DNA from: Diphasiastrum complanatum
Taxonomy: Eukaryota; Streptophyta; Lycopodiopsida; Lycopodiales; Lycopodiaceae
Direction of reading: 5' to 3'
Length of the DNA: 64,000 nt
NCBI GenBank assembly: GCA_029204225.1
Contig: CM055109.1
Coordinates: 32,992,927-33,056,926 of the forward strand
In this document: one piece after another, positions 35,141 to 46,693 of the stretch
How positions within the stretch are numbered: the first letter of the stretch is position 1
Layout of the letters: the number at the start of each line of letters is the position of its first letter
Made by a program: the position numbers and the translations under genes
Notes under the pieces: generated by a model
The model's input: the letters and a program-made list of their open reading frames with translations, nothing else
What the model was told of the DNA's origin: nothing
Databases searched by the model: none

Positions 35141-35619
35141 TAAGTCTGTTCATGTGTAAGTGTCGATTGTAGATGTAAACTATTGGTCATCCTCCTAAAA
35201 TAGGACATGCTAGGGACATGTCAAGGGATGATTGGGGTCAAAAAATGTGGGATAGCGGTGTGGTGGTTGTTTCTTTGCACGTGTTTGATGAAGTGTGGTG
35301 ATGTAACTCTGATCTTAGAGAACAGATTGAATGCATGCTTGTGGAGAATATGAATGTAGGAAGGCAAGCAAGCAATCAAAAGTGAAGAAGAACTGAAAGA
35401 TGGTCTGGTATATACGAGTTCTAATGGATCAAAAGCCAAGAAGATTGACAATAGCAACTGGTGCCAATGTTAATGGAGCTTCTGAGCTTCTGTTCAACAC
35501 AGATTCAGCTTGACAATGGGCTCAGTCATGGAAGGCATCTTCTCAATTTTCTCTACAGTACAATGGTAGTGTGTCCCGCTTGTCAGTATGGCACACCTAC
35601 GCCTGATTTCGGTCCTTTA

Positions 35620-36012
35620 TTGGCAATGGTAGGTCATCTTGGATATAAGATCTATAAGAACTCGTGCATCTATGGCTCTACAGTTTTGCTATAGATTTCT
35701 TCTTGTTTTTTTACAATTTGCAGATTATTACTAATCTAATCTACACAAGAAACATGGAAAATAACTGAATCTAATCCTACTGGAATCACAGATCAACAAC
35801 AAAACATCTAACTAACGCAAATGGGAATCCTACAGAGTGCTTGTTACAATTGTCACTCAACACTTGTAATAAAAACTCCTCAAGGAGTCAAGAATATGGA
35901 AGCATCAGAATTGAGTGGAATGGTGGATCAACCTCATACCCAAACTAAATGCATGAAGATGGAGCATGGAAGGAAATGTAAGTAGTAGAATCTTCAATTC
36001 AAAGAGCAACAA
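35620..36012. repeat. Dispersed repeat, copy 2
   Basis: This is the second copy of the repeat at 31605-32080, same orientation and high similarity, shorter by about 60 nt. Confidence 0.7.
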
Positions 36013-36286
36013 AACCATATGTTTATAAGTTAGATGACTAAAAGATTTGGTTTTCCAATAAAGAATTGATTTGGGAATTGAGTTTTCATCCCAATAGTGA
36101 GGACTTTTTTCCTTAGGAGTTTACATGCAAATCTTCAATTAATGGTACACCAATTTGGAGTTTCCTCTTTTGAAGAAGTAGTATCTAGAGCCATGATTAT
36201 AGAACATATATCGCCACATATGAATGTCAAGTCATTATCCAGACAATAAGGAATATGACCATAGATAGTAGGCACTAGGTAATGAA

Positions 36287-36646
36287 TTGACAAGTCTAAG
36301 GGAATCATTTCATATATTTGAAACCCCTGAAACAAGACCACCCTACATGACCGAAAGAGATGACCATGAGAAATACGATCCCACTAGGAGTCAATCTAGA
36401 GCCTCACTTGTTTGCCATTCTAGCACACCTAGAGAGCCACCACATGATACCTATGATGTGCAACATACATTTGATGAGAGGACTGCACCCTCAAAATTAC
36501 CCAAATCAAATTGTGATGAGAGAGATAGAATGTCAATTGATCCTAAGATGTTCCATGGAGAGCTAGATTATTTAGAGGATTGTGTTTGGACACAAGGGAA
36601 TGGGTCTGATCTACACCATTATGGGCTATTCAATCATGAAATCTAA
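36287..36646 (+). CDS. Hypothetical ORF, 119 codons
   Basis: I do not recognise this protein. It is polar and rich in Asp, Arg, Pro and His. Frame-broken coding-like sequence continues to about 37130 (KATKSEEAILSIFHNKLDQ, TPPTLDGINQESYG), which suggests a decayed longer gene or a retroelement gag. It lies between a dispersed LTR-like repeat and a minus-strand Copia element, so mobile origin is more likely than a host gene. Confidence 0.25.
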   Translation: MTSLRESFHIFETPETRPPYMTERDDHEKYDPTRSQSRASLVCHSSTPREPPHDTYDVQHTFDERTAPSKLPKSNCDERDRMSIDPKMFHGELDYLEDCVWTQGNGSDLHHYGLFNHEI

Positions 36647-37160
36647 AGTAATGGAAATATAAACCTCTGGAGTAAACTTCATGAGAAGACTCCTAAGGAT
36701 AAACGAGTTGAGACAAGTGAAAACATACCTTCAACGCACTAAAAAGAAATACTCATACCTAGAGAGGCTAAGGCGAGCATACTCTCTATAATCTAAGATG
36801 AGTTACGAGCAACTCTAGAAAAGAGTGGATGGAAGAGAGTGATTGGCAGGTGAGTCTTGGGAAGGCCACTAAGTCTGAGGAGGCAATACTATCGATATTT
36901 CACAATAAGCTCGATCAAGTTGCGCCTCCAGACAAGAATGATGAAATGGGAAGAAATAGATGAACCAATATGGACAGCCCCTAATGACACACCCCTATAG
37001 ATCCAAGCTCAGACCATCATCACACGAGATATGATAGTGAAAGTATTACACCCCCTACCCTTGATGGCATTAATCAGGAGTCATATGGTATACAGAACCT
37101 ATTCAATGATCACAAGAACATAATAAGTGCGAATACATCGATATACACTGCTATCCACAA

Positions 37161-38111
37161 CTATTTCGGTGTTGTCGCATGAGTCATCATACACCTTGCA
37201 GCTTCCATAAGTGTACAATTTTTCTGTTCAGCTATCCCATTGTGCTGAGGTGTGTATGATGTAGTCTTTGTGTGCACCATACCTCGATCAGTACAATAAG
37301 CCATGAATTCATTGGAAATGTACTCACCTCCATGATTTGTGCGAATCTGCTTCAACTTATTGCTTGTCTGCTTCTCAGCCCAATTTGTATACTCAGTGAC
37401 TTTATCGAAAGCTTCAGATTTAGTACGAATAAAGTATACTGTAGCGAACTTGTTGAAGTCATCAATAAACATTGTAAAGTACTTTGCATCACCCAATGAC
37501 AATACTTCAAATGGTCCACAAATATCTAAATGCACAATTTCAAATACCTTAGTTGCTTTATAAGCATCCATACTGAAAGGTGTTCTAGTCATCTTGCCTT
37601 TAAGACATGATTCACAGGTAGTTCGAATATCTCTACTTTTGATTTCGACTTCTTGAATTCTCTGACTTTTGTTGGCTTGGTAGGCTTCCATGCTCATGTG
37701 ACATAGCCTCTTGTGCCACAGAATATCTGTTGATTCCTGATTTTGATTGACTTGTTTGATTCTAGTTTGAATGTTTAGGTGATATAAAGTTCCTTCTCTG
37801 TTGCCTTTAGTAACCAAGTTATCAGAATCTTCCTTGAACAATTTACAAGAGTTCTTTGTGAAGGTTACTGACATGCCTGTATCGACTATCTTAGCTATGG
37901 ATAGAAGATCTTTATCAAGAGTAGGGACATAGAAAACTTCCTCCAGTTTCTTGTCACCTTGATTTGTGTCTAGCCATAGTACACCAGTTTCATCACCCAC
38001 GTGCTTAGAACCGTCTCCAAGTATAATGAATCTTGAATAGTTCGTCGTCTTGTACTCAGACAAAATTTGTTTCGAGGAAACGAAATGTGAGGTGGCTCCC
38101 GAATCAAGCAC
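37161..38111 (-). mobile_element. Copia protease and integrase region
   Basis: An open frame of 316 codons starts in the retropepsin box (LDSGATSHFVS, catalytic Asp intact) and passes the protease C-terminus (EEVFYVPTLDKDLLSI). It continues into the GAG-pre-integrase zinc domain (LWHKRLCHMSMEAYQ ... CESCLKGKMTRTPF) and the integrase core (HLDICGPF, FTMFIDDFNKFATVYFI, RTNHGGEYISNEF, HNGIAEQKN). The middle catalytic Asp of the RTDNGGEF-type motif reads RTNHGGEY, so Asp appears lost. AEQKNCT retains the Glu. The rest of integrase, RT and RNase H are missing beyond 37161. Gag lies just upstream on the same strand at 38253-38729. Confidence 0.9.
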
Positions 38112-38252
38112 TACTTCTTGAATTGAATTAGATGAACATCATAGATAAGCACTAACATAAGCTGCTGAGTTCCTTGTTGCCCTGTCGTCTGCTGCTCTAG
38201 AGCATTCTGCTTTGTCTTTGACATAGTTTGGATTTGAAGGTTCGCTTCGATT

Positions 38253-38729
38253 CTATTCCTTTTTGTTTCTGGGATTCTGATAACAGTCTACTGCTGCATG
38301 ACCCCGTTTATGACAATGAATGCATTCAATCTTTGGATTTAACCAACACTTTTCTTCTATGTGACCTAATCTTCTGCATTTATTGCAGATCTTCTTATCA
38401 CCAGAATTCTTCTGTTGTTTACCAGATTGTTGTTCATTTGTCTTAGACTCATTCCTTTTAGACGACTCTCTCTTAAACTTTGACTTCTTAGAAGATTTAT
38501 TCTTCTGAGTAAATAGAGCATTTTCGGAATCACCATTGTTGTCATAGCGTTCACGAGCTTCTACTTCCTCTTTAACTCCATCTATTGCCTTTTGAAGTGT
38601 CATTGTCGCATCTTTCGCCAATAAGATTTTTGTTGTGTGGAATGACCTGGGTAGAGTTCGAAGAAAATAACTAAGCGGTTTCTCCTTAGAAATTGAAATT
38701 TCGGCACCAGAATTGATGATCGATGACAT
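38253..38729 (-). mobile_element. Copia gag C-terminus with two zinc knuckles
   Basis: This open frame of 158 codons belongs to the same element as 37161-38111. It holds the end of the gag core (LSYFLRTLPRSFHTTK), a Lys/Ser-rich linker and two CCHC knuckles (CNKCRRLGHIEEKC and CIHCHKRGHAAVDC). A stop near 38250 separates it from protease; Copia elements normally use one continuous frame, so this is a lesion. The gag N-terminus is missing. A primer-site complement lies at about 38898. Confidence 0.85.
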
Positions 38730-38897
38730 CTTCTAATTTTCTAAATCACTCCAAATAGCGGCTTGCTGATGGATGTATGAAGAATGCTGAGAGGGGTGCA
38801 ATGATACTACTGTATCGACTCTAATTCATTCTGATATTATTGTATCAGCTTTGAACCTGTATACTCTGATACCACTATATCAATTTTAATTCCTTAA

Positions 38898-38910
38898 GCT
38901 CTGATACCAC
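38898..38910 (-). other. Primer binding site of the minus-strand Copia element
   Basis: The plus strand shows GCTCTGATACCA, the complement of TGGTATCAGAGC. This is the initiator-Met-tRNA primer site used by most plant Copia elements. It lies between the gag and the LTR-like region. Confidence 0.8.
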
Positions 38911-38912
38911 TA

Positions 38913-39839
38913 TAGGAAAACTAGTAATTATTCTTCCACAGAGAACACGATGAAAGATTGAATAAATCAAACTAATTTCAGTGTCTTCAATCAGGTCTAT
39001 ATCTGACCTATGTACTAATAGAACAATTTTTGCTCTGATTGAATATGCGTGCGAAAATAATATGCGGAAGTAAGAGACAACTTAAGACAATTTTTAGACA
39101 ATAAAAAACTATTGATCAAAAACGAATTTTTATAACATCTCTTGCTATCTTATCTCACTGTTGTGTCTCTGACTGAGTTAGTTACAACGAGTAGTGCACA
39201 TATATTTATATTGATACTAGACAGGTCTTTTGGCCTTTTATTTTTGTGATAGTAGATATCTAACCGTTTACGACGGTTGATATTCAAATCAACGCTCTGT
39301 TTCTAGGGTCGAATAAATTCTGTTCACGAATTATTTGTGACAGTCCATCTCTTTGTCTCAGTTTCATATTTCGCAAATTGTTCATGACACTTGTCTCTTC
39401 GCGACATTTTCGTCTTTTGCAAATTGTTTGCGACAGATGACAATTCTGAGCTTGAAGAAGAAATTCAGAATATTTCATGAACTGTTCACGACAGGTGAGC
39501 TTGAAGAACAGTCCAGAAGATTTTGCAAATTGTTCGTGACAATTTCATGAAATCTGAGGTTTGAACAAGAAACAAAATATTTCGCAACAAGATTCTGTTC
39601 GCGAATCTTTGGAGCTTCAACAAGAAAGCCATGAGATTATACAGAAAACTATTTTGTGAATCTTTCATGAATCTTTCGAGTTGACTGCAAGACAAATTTT
39701 GCGAATCCTTCGAGATTGATCATGAATAAAAATATTTCGAGTTCGCGTTCATTTCTTTCTCATCCTTTGTCAAGTAAACTGCGCGTTTTGTTAGTAGAAT
39801 CAAGATCTGTCTGATCAGTTCTACAAAATATTAGGAACA
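38913..39839 (-). repeat. 5' LTR region of the minus-strand Copia element, with an internal motif array
   Basis: The sequence beyond the primer site is the expected 5' LTR. Its outer end at about 39839 (TGTTCC on the minus strand) is tentative. Bases 39300-39740 hold about ten spaced variants of 'ttcgcaaattgttcgtgaca' (ttcacgaattatttgtgaca, ttgcaaattgtttgcgaca and so on). In an LTR this would fall in the U3 region. No partner LTR is in the window. Confidence 0.5.
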
Positions 39840-40392
39840 ATAATGCGCTCAGATTAATCTACAAAACTGAAACAAGAAACAAGAAACCAATTATCTATCA
39901 ACATAATAATGATCCAAAGATCAAGAAACACCCATCTCTTGATTTTTGGATAGCCCAAGAACATCAAGAATTGGATTGTAAAAGGCTAAGCAAGATCTAC
40001 ACCAAAATCCAGTCTATTTAGTTTACCTGAATGCTGAAATCTACTTTAAAACAAGAACAAGAAATCTATTCCACTTTAATCCACATTGTAGAAGGAAAAA
40101 AAAGAGAAAATTAATCTATTCTACAATCACAATCAAAATATAGAAATGCATGTTCATAAAAGATTCACTCAAAAAGGCTGTCATGAACAAGGAGCTCCAA
40201 GAATGCCAAGAACTTGTGGAGGATCTTCTTTATTCAGCAAGAGCAAATGACATTACAAGTAAAGCTCTCTCACAAGAGAGGGGGTCTTTTAAATAGACCA
40301 AGAGGCTGCCCATGTAGAGCCTAAGTGGCAATTCCACTAATTTACAGATTCCAAGTGGAATTAGCTCTTTCACTAGAGGTCACCATCACATA

Positions 40393-40904
40393 ATGATCTA
40401 TGTGGTCCAATGCCAACTCCATCCTTAGGAGATGCAGTCTATTTTATCACTTTCATAGATGATTACTCCAGATGGTCTACAGTCATGTTCATTAAGCACA
40501 AATTTGAAGCCTTTGAATGCTTCAAGAGATTCAAGGCCATGGCTGAGACACAAATGTCTAGGAAAATGAAGGCACTCCGAATTGATGGTGGTGGCGAATA
40601 CATCTCCAATGGGATGTCCGACTACGTGGCTGAACATGACATCAAAAGATAGTACCCTACTTCCTATTCACCTCAACAGACCGTGATTGCAGAAAGGAAG
40701 AACCAAACTCTTCTCAACTCAACTAGATCAATGCTACATCAAGCACACCTACCTGCGAAGTTCTGGGTAGAAGCTGCTGCCACAGCCTGTTACGTGCAGA
40801 ACAGATCCAACACCAAAGCCGTCAACAACAAAACTCCTTATGAAGTTTGGCATGGGCACAAGCCTAGTGTCAGCCATTTAAAAATCTTTGGTCACTTCCC
40901 GTGA
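40393..40904 (+). mobile_element. Copia integrase core fragment
   Basis: The frame reads DLCGPMPTPSLGDAVYFITF with the first catalytic Asp, then FIDDYSRWSTVMFI, RIDGGGEYISNGM with the second Asp, SPQQTVIAERKNQTLLNSTR with the third acidic residue, and FWVEAAATACYVQNRSNT. A stop at 40650 replaces the usual residue after DIKR. The fragment breaks off after HLKIFG, where LTR sequence begins. Confidence 0.85.
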
Positions 40905-41693
40905 TTTGCGAAGTGAGAGGAAACCACTTCACATAAAATGCGAAGTGAGAGATTTTGCAATGTCCTCATATGCGTCAACGATACTGATTTGTTGACCGTA
41001 TACACTATGTATAGTTGTCATAGAAGCCATATACTTCCAAGTACAACGGCTTTTCCAATTAGGTGACAAACATTCAATGTAATTAATACAAGGATGAAAT
41101 CTATAAATAGATCATCCAAGCACAGATTAGTGGTTGCTCCGTCCATGAGACGTATTATTTGAGCCTCCCAATTACGCCATCAATTTTTTGTTGTATTGCT
41201 ATTTGTATTGTGCTTCGGTGTAATATAGCAGCAGCACATTTTTATCTATATACAATGTAGATGAATGCTTGTTGTGATTGAATGCGCTTTCATTGCTGTT
41301 TGATCGCGCTTGTATACTCACTCTGATCAAAACACGGACGTCTATGACTCCTCAATTTCTGATTAGACGATGGCTGTCTTTGACGCTTGAGGAACTCGCA
41401 ATATCATACTGCTCTTCCATTATTTTAGATCTATACTTCACACTGAATATGATTTCAGAAGTACCATGCACAAGCCATCTCTAATCTCTTCGATGGACTG
41501 TACTCTTGTTTTAGAGTATGAATTAATTTTTAAGATCCTATTGGGCAATCAGAATGCATAAAACTGTGATTATCTTTAGCATAAGCTGTCTATTAGACTA
41601 TTTTTGCACCTAGCAGCCGACTAGAACGGGAGAGTTATTCTGCAATATTCCTGTTCTCTTCTCCGTTCTCGTTCTTCCTATCTCCCTTGCCTC
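40895..41693 (+). repeat. Copia LTR, inverted partner of 58817-59623
   Basis: About 800 nt from 'cacttcccgt-atttgcgaagtgagag' to 'cctatctcccttgcc' match the reverse complement of 58817-59623 with high similarity. A TATA box (TATAAATA, 41102-41109) is present. No primer site or matching gag follows, so this is a solo or truncated LTR joined to a foreign integrase fragment. Confidence 0.8.
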
Positions 41694-42109
41694 GTTAAAA
41701 GGCACTTCCACTCAAAGCTTTCCTGCAACACTCATCCCAGGTGGAACCAGTTGCCAAGGTTGTGGTCAAAAAACCTGATACCAGACTATATCGTGTCAAA
41801 CGACCAAAGTATTTGTGGGACCTATGTGGGGAAGAAACCATTTTTCAAATCGATGATGAAATCCTCCATAATGTGCCACCAATTCCTCATCCACACACCT
41901 CACGTCCTCCGAAGCCACAACCTCGTGGCAATACCATGTAGGAAAAGATGAAGAAACCGCTTCTCATCCAACCACCTAGACATTTTACCACGATAGTATG
42001 GGGTTTGATATAATTAGTAGAGTTGGTTTGTAGACTGTCAACGTCACGATGTGGGTCAGATTTTCAATTTGACAATACAAATGGTCAAAATTTAATCATT
42101 GGGTCAGAT

Positions 42110-42300
42110 TTTACAAAGGGTCTGATTTAGTAGACCCGATCCAATTGATCCAGAGTCGTAGACGCCCAAAAAAATTAGACCCGATCCGATCCAGGTTCTA
42201 AGACGCTCGAAAAAGTTAGACCCAATCCGATCCAATCCAGGGTCAAAAAAGTTAGAACCAATCCGACCCGACCCAAGGTAAAAAAATCTCTCTTTGACAA
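42110..42300. repeat. Degenerate GACCCGATCCGATCC array
   Basis: Repeated phrases 'gacccgatccgatcc' and 'gcccaaaaaa-ttaga' alternate four to five times. This gives an irregular minisatellite without coding potential. Confidence 0.6.
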
Positions 42301-42485
42301 GAATGACATTGGGTCAAAAAATAGGCTTGGGTCGGAAAAATTTGATTTTGAATTTTTTGATCATTTGCTGAAAACTCGAGCCATCACAATTTTCATATTC
42401 TCCAAGAATAAGTATATATAGATTTTTTAGGATGCTCATTACCAAATGATTTGAGCCTGAGCATTGAAATCCAACACTTTCGTCC

Positions 42486-43625
42486 ATGCAGAACACGCCC
42501 AGTTTCATGATTACGGAAATCATTACAATGATGAAGGAGATGGGTGAGATTTCCAAGGGCCTCTATCAATCAATCAAGACTCAGCATTCCAAGGACCACG
42601 ACAAGTATCGACAACTTCTCCACCAACTAAATCATAGGACACTGGTGGCACTTCCTCCCAACACCATCTCTTCCGCTTCTAACCCCATCAACACAACTAA
42701 TTGTCCCTTCATCTAATGCCAATTTTCTTCAGAATCTCAACGCATTGCTGAATCTAACCCCTCACCACCTCTCTCCCCTCAACCTGATCCACAAGTTAAA
42801 CATGCCTTGGTAGCTAAAGCACCCACAATGAGGCAGAAGATCACAACCAATGTGCCTAGCAAAGATTTGTTTACATCTCAAGAGTTTGCAAAGAAGGAGC
42901 GAGGTGGCTACATCCTTCCAAATCTTGATCATTGTAAAAACCATAAGGAAGTCGTCAAACTCCTTGATCCATAACCACTCTGGCGCCACCAGCTTTGTTT
43001 ACAGAGCAAAACCTCCATGGCATGGTATTTCGTACGGTATTGAAGCACCTGCCTATATGCACACCAATCCATATTATTATTCGGTAGCACAACGAGAACC
43101 GTTTCATGCCACCAAGGTAAAGTATAAGATTTTTTGGCTTATGCTCACAGGGGTGGATACCGGCAACCTAGTTGATGATATGGTCACAAATTTCCATGTA
43201 TCTACTAAAAGCACCATGGCAACCCTAAACGCGATGTGTGTTATTTTGCGGATAAATGCGGTCTGGTGGCATTTTTGGTGGAACTAAAAGGTTATTGGGA
43301 TTGGGGGCTACCACCCCACCATCGACATCAATAAACCTTTAAAGACTCAAGACAATCGCATCAACATAGCGCGGCTTTATTACCGAGCAACCCTCACTTC
43401 TATGTTTCATGTTGATATGTTGGAGCTGTGGAAAACTCGCGACTTTCTCTAGGGTATGCTCCACTATTACAAACCAATCCCGTTCCTTAATAAATTGTGC
43501 TGGCAAATGATGGAGGGCATCAGCAACAAGATTTACCAATCCGACCAACAACAATCTCGTCTCCAAGAAGCTCAAAAGATCCAGGACAAAAAAGCTTCAA
43601 TTGGTGTAGGACCACCAATCCAATG
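42486..43625 (+). other. Unrecognised, broken coding region upstream of a probable LTR
   Basis: Broken frames read like a real decayed protein. One starts at 42486 with MQNTPSFMITEIITMMKEMG. Another has KDLFTSQEFAKKERGGYILP. A further stretch (42990-43290) includes GISYGIEAPAYMHTNPYYY and REPFHATKVKYKIFWLMLTG, and continues through stops to YYRATLTSMFHVDMLELW and KLCWQMMEGISNKIYQ near 43570. I do not recognise a family. No reverse transcriptase, protease or transposase motif is visible. The purine-rich stretch and LTR-like start right after it suggest it is the last ORF or gag of an LTR element. Confidence 0.4.
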
Positions 43626-43635
43626 AGGGGGATAA

Positions 43636-44479
43636 TGTTAGCAACAGAGTGAAAAATAAAAAAGAAATAAAAACTTCATGGCATGTGTATTGTAAGTCCA
43701 CGTATGAGTAAATGTTAAAAAAACTTCGACTATAGCATGTGTTTTGTAAGTCCATAGGTAGAAGCTTAAATAAATAAAACAACTTAAACTTAGACTTAGA
43801 ACTTAGACTTAAGAAAACTTAAGCTTAGAAAGATTCTAAGTTATGTTAAGCTATCTTAAGTTAGAAATTTTAAAGTCCTAAGCTCTAAGTCAGAAGTTGG
43901 AAAGCCTTAGAATGGCTAGTTTAGATAATAATCCCATAAGCTAGTGGATGCTTATGGAAGGCCCTTCTTGCTATAAGAAGAGAGGCATTTTCCTTGTAAA
44001 TAACACTTTGAGATTATGCTAGATTGCTCTCTTGAGATTGTCTTCTATTTTCATTGTGTTCCCTTCGGGAAGGTGCATAGCTTAAGGGAAAGTGCTTGGG
44101 CCTCCTTGCCTTCTTTTCATAGGTTTTATTGTGGCATGCTTCTATTTGCTTGATGCTTATTATTAGCCACAATCTTATTTCCAAATCCCTTTTGGGTGTT
44201 AAGTAGGATTTAGTTTAGTCATCTTGCTAGTTGGGAAAGTCTTGGCAAGAGTTTGTTATTCCGTTGATCTTGGCTACTTGGCAAAGCCTTAGCCAAGCTT
44301 AGTTTAATTTACATTTGAGTACCAGTTGGGAAGCCTTGATGCTCTCCGTTGTTTATGTTTTTATTTCCAGTTGAAAGTTTTGTGTAGATCTTAAAAGGTG
44401 GACGACCGGTCTACCACTATACTACGCATGAACCCTTCATTAGATCCAGCCACCGTAGAAGAGTAGAAATACTTCCAAC
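43636..44479 (+). repeat. Probable LTR
   Basis: A purine-rich tract (GAGGGGGATAA) is followed by TGTTAGCAACA at 43636. The sequence ends near 44479 at TTCCAACA, giving TGTT/AACA ends and about 844 nt. Inside, 43760-43880 repeats the word 'acttagacttaga/aacttaagctta'. No second LTR was found, so this rests on the ends and the polypurine tract alone. Confidence 0.5.
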
Positions 44480-44739
44480 ACAAGTTTTTGTTTATAATTT
44501 CTTTTAATGAATTTCAAATTCTTGGCTATTGCTTTTTGATTTAGTCCCTTTTTTCTTTTTTAGAATCATTATCATCACCGAATTGGGACACCACCATTGT
44601 ATAGTACTTGAAGTTTATCATATATTGGCCTCTACTACATTTTTTTTCAAGTTGTGCAACCAAGTTTTTACAATTGGCTCTCAAGTTCAAATGTTCCCTA
44701 ATGAAACAATTTAACAATACACTACAAGAATTTACGACA

Positions 44740-46110
44740 TGTTGAAGAATTATGATCCACTCTTTGAAGCAAAGACAAAGTGAACTACTATATTGGACTA
44801 CTTGACAAGATCAAAATTGGTATGGAGAAATTCACATCCTATACCTCAGTGACACGTCTTTGTAAGGATTTCGGCCCTGTGGAACCAAGTGTCCTGAAAA
44901 AGAAGGTGGATTATTCTTATTTTGACACAAAATTATCAAAGACCATGCACTACAATTGAATGACGAAGAAAAGCCAATGAGACCAAGTGTTCTGTGTTCA
45001 AGAGTTGACCAAGAACATCCTAATGGAAATGACCAACATGAGTCTAATGCTTGCAAAATGAATATTCCTCAATTAGACCAATGTGGTTGTTGCTTTGGAG
45101 ATAATGTACAATCCAATTGTCAAGTTCAAATCCTCGGTTGCAAAATCAAGGACATGACATGAAACATATGGTTCGGGGTCAAGATCAAGAAGTTTTAAGG
45201 TTGAAATTGACAACATACAAATAAGAAACTTATTCATAAGTTTAAACTAGTATGACTTATATTACCTCACAAATATCATCAATTGAAAGTGGTAGGAGTG
45301 GAAATATTGGAAAGTAGCATCATGCTTATTATTACCCTCATCAAAAGACCATGATGGTTTATGAATTTACTATGTGAAGGGTACTCATGGTCATATGTTA
45401 CATGTTTATGCTTATCAGCTTAGAGGGGATGGTATTTTGCGAATGACACATTGTTATGAATGTGGAGGAAGACATTGTTAATCCAAATATCCGCATTAGG
45501 GTGATACATTTTTGGATTTGTGTTCATATTGTGGAGCTAGACACCCATGTCTTGATTGTCCATTGAGACTACAACAAGCTACATTGGAAAAATTTATCAA
45601 GATACAACATGCAAATTGCTATCAAATTTATCCACTCAGATGCACTATAAAAAAAAAATCATAGTATCGCTTGGCTTTTAGGAAAATGTGGGGTACAAAA
45701 ATCCTCCTAAGATCTAGAGAATTCTACCAAATCTTTTGGAAGTTTCAATTCAACAATCAAGTGATGTTGCTATGCAAAGATTATTTATGAGGAATGGGTT
45801 TCTTGTAGGAAAACAAGTACAACAAGGTCCTCAAACAAGCATTATCACATAGTCTTCAAGACAACATGACAATGGTAAGGGGAAGACTAAGGTTGATGAT
45901 TGTTATTCAGCTCCAATATCAACAATGAGCAATGTTCAACCAAAATTAAATTGTTTCACTAAACAAAAGTCCAAACCAATGATGAATTTGATTCCATTAG
46001 AGTTGGCAAAAAGGTCAAATATAGAGAGTCCAAGGCCATAATGATCAGCAAGAAGTAGTAACATCATTGTCAAGAGCATACGCTCGAGGAATGGATGAGG
46101 AACTATTGAC
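44740..46110 (+). mobile_element. Decayed gag-like region with zinc-knuckle remnants
   Basis: Frame-broken plus-strand coding shows CYECGGRHC with LCSYCGARHPCLDCP shortly after (45450-45570), two cysteine/histidine clusters like retroelement nucleocapsid knuckles. Gln- and Lys-rich text follows. No protease or polymerase follows in a recognisable form. Confidence 0.4.
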
Positions 46111-46539
46111 TGTTGAAGAGATCTCTAAAACGTGATTCATTTTATTTACTTTGAGAGACTCATGTGATGATTAAAAGGCAATATCCAAACTATCAATTGG
46201 TAGGTTCAAAGAGTAGACAACAGAGCACATCCAACTTATATAGCCAAATGGTTGATTACAATGATATTGGGATCCTAGTGAATTCTACTACAACAATGAT
46301 GCGCAAATGTTCGATCCATATGGTTATTATTGAAAACTTGTAGATCCAACATTGCTACTTGTTGATTATCAACAAATAAATATTTAGTTTTTACGTAATT
46401 GAATTCTTATCTATGTTTTTCATGAAGCAAAGAAATAAAATAAAAATAAGCTCTTCACATAACAATGTTTACTTTTTATGGATAGAGGTGCATTCTAGGG
46501 ATCTCAAAGAGCCGATGTTGGTGTTGTGGGATTGTCACC

Positions 46540-46690
46540 AATTAAGGTCTTGGTGGATATATTGTAGATATTTCTGATGAGTACCTAGTTTTGACTTAAT
46601 AATTGTGTGAGGGCTTTGGCACCTTGCATGTGTAAGTCCAATCCAATGAGCACATAATTGTAAGCTAAGAATACAAGGACTTGGGCAAAA
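46540..46690. repeat. Dispersed repeat shared with 18225-18310
   Basis: The phrase 'tttggcacc-tg-gtgtaagtcca-tcc-atga-cacat' occurs in both places in the same orientation, with similar 'aaggact' text after it. Confidence 0.4.
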
Positions 46691-46693
46691 TAG

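Noticed and set aside
39300-39740. CRISPR-like array
   Set aside because: The words are imperfect, spacing is irregular, spacers are not unique fixed-length units, and the context is a plant LTR.
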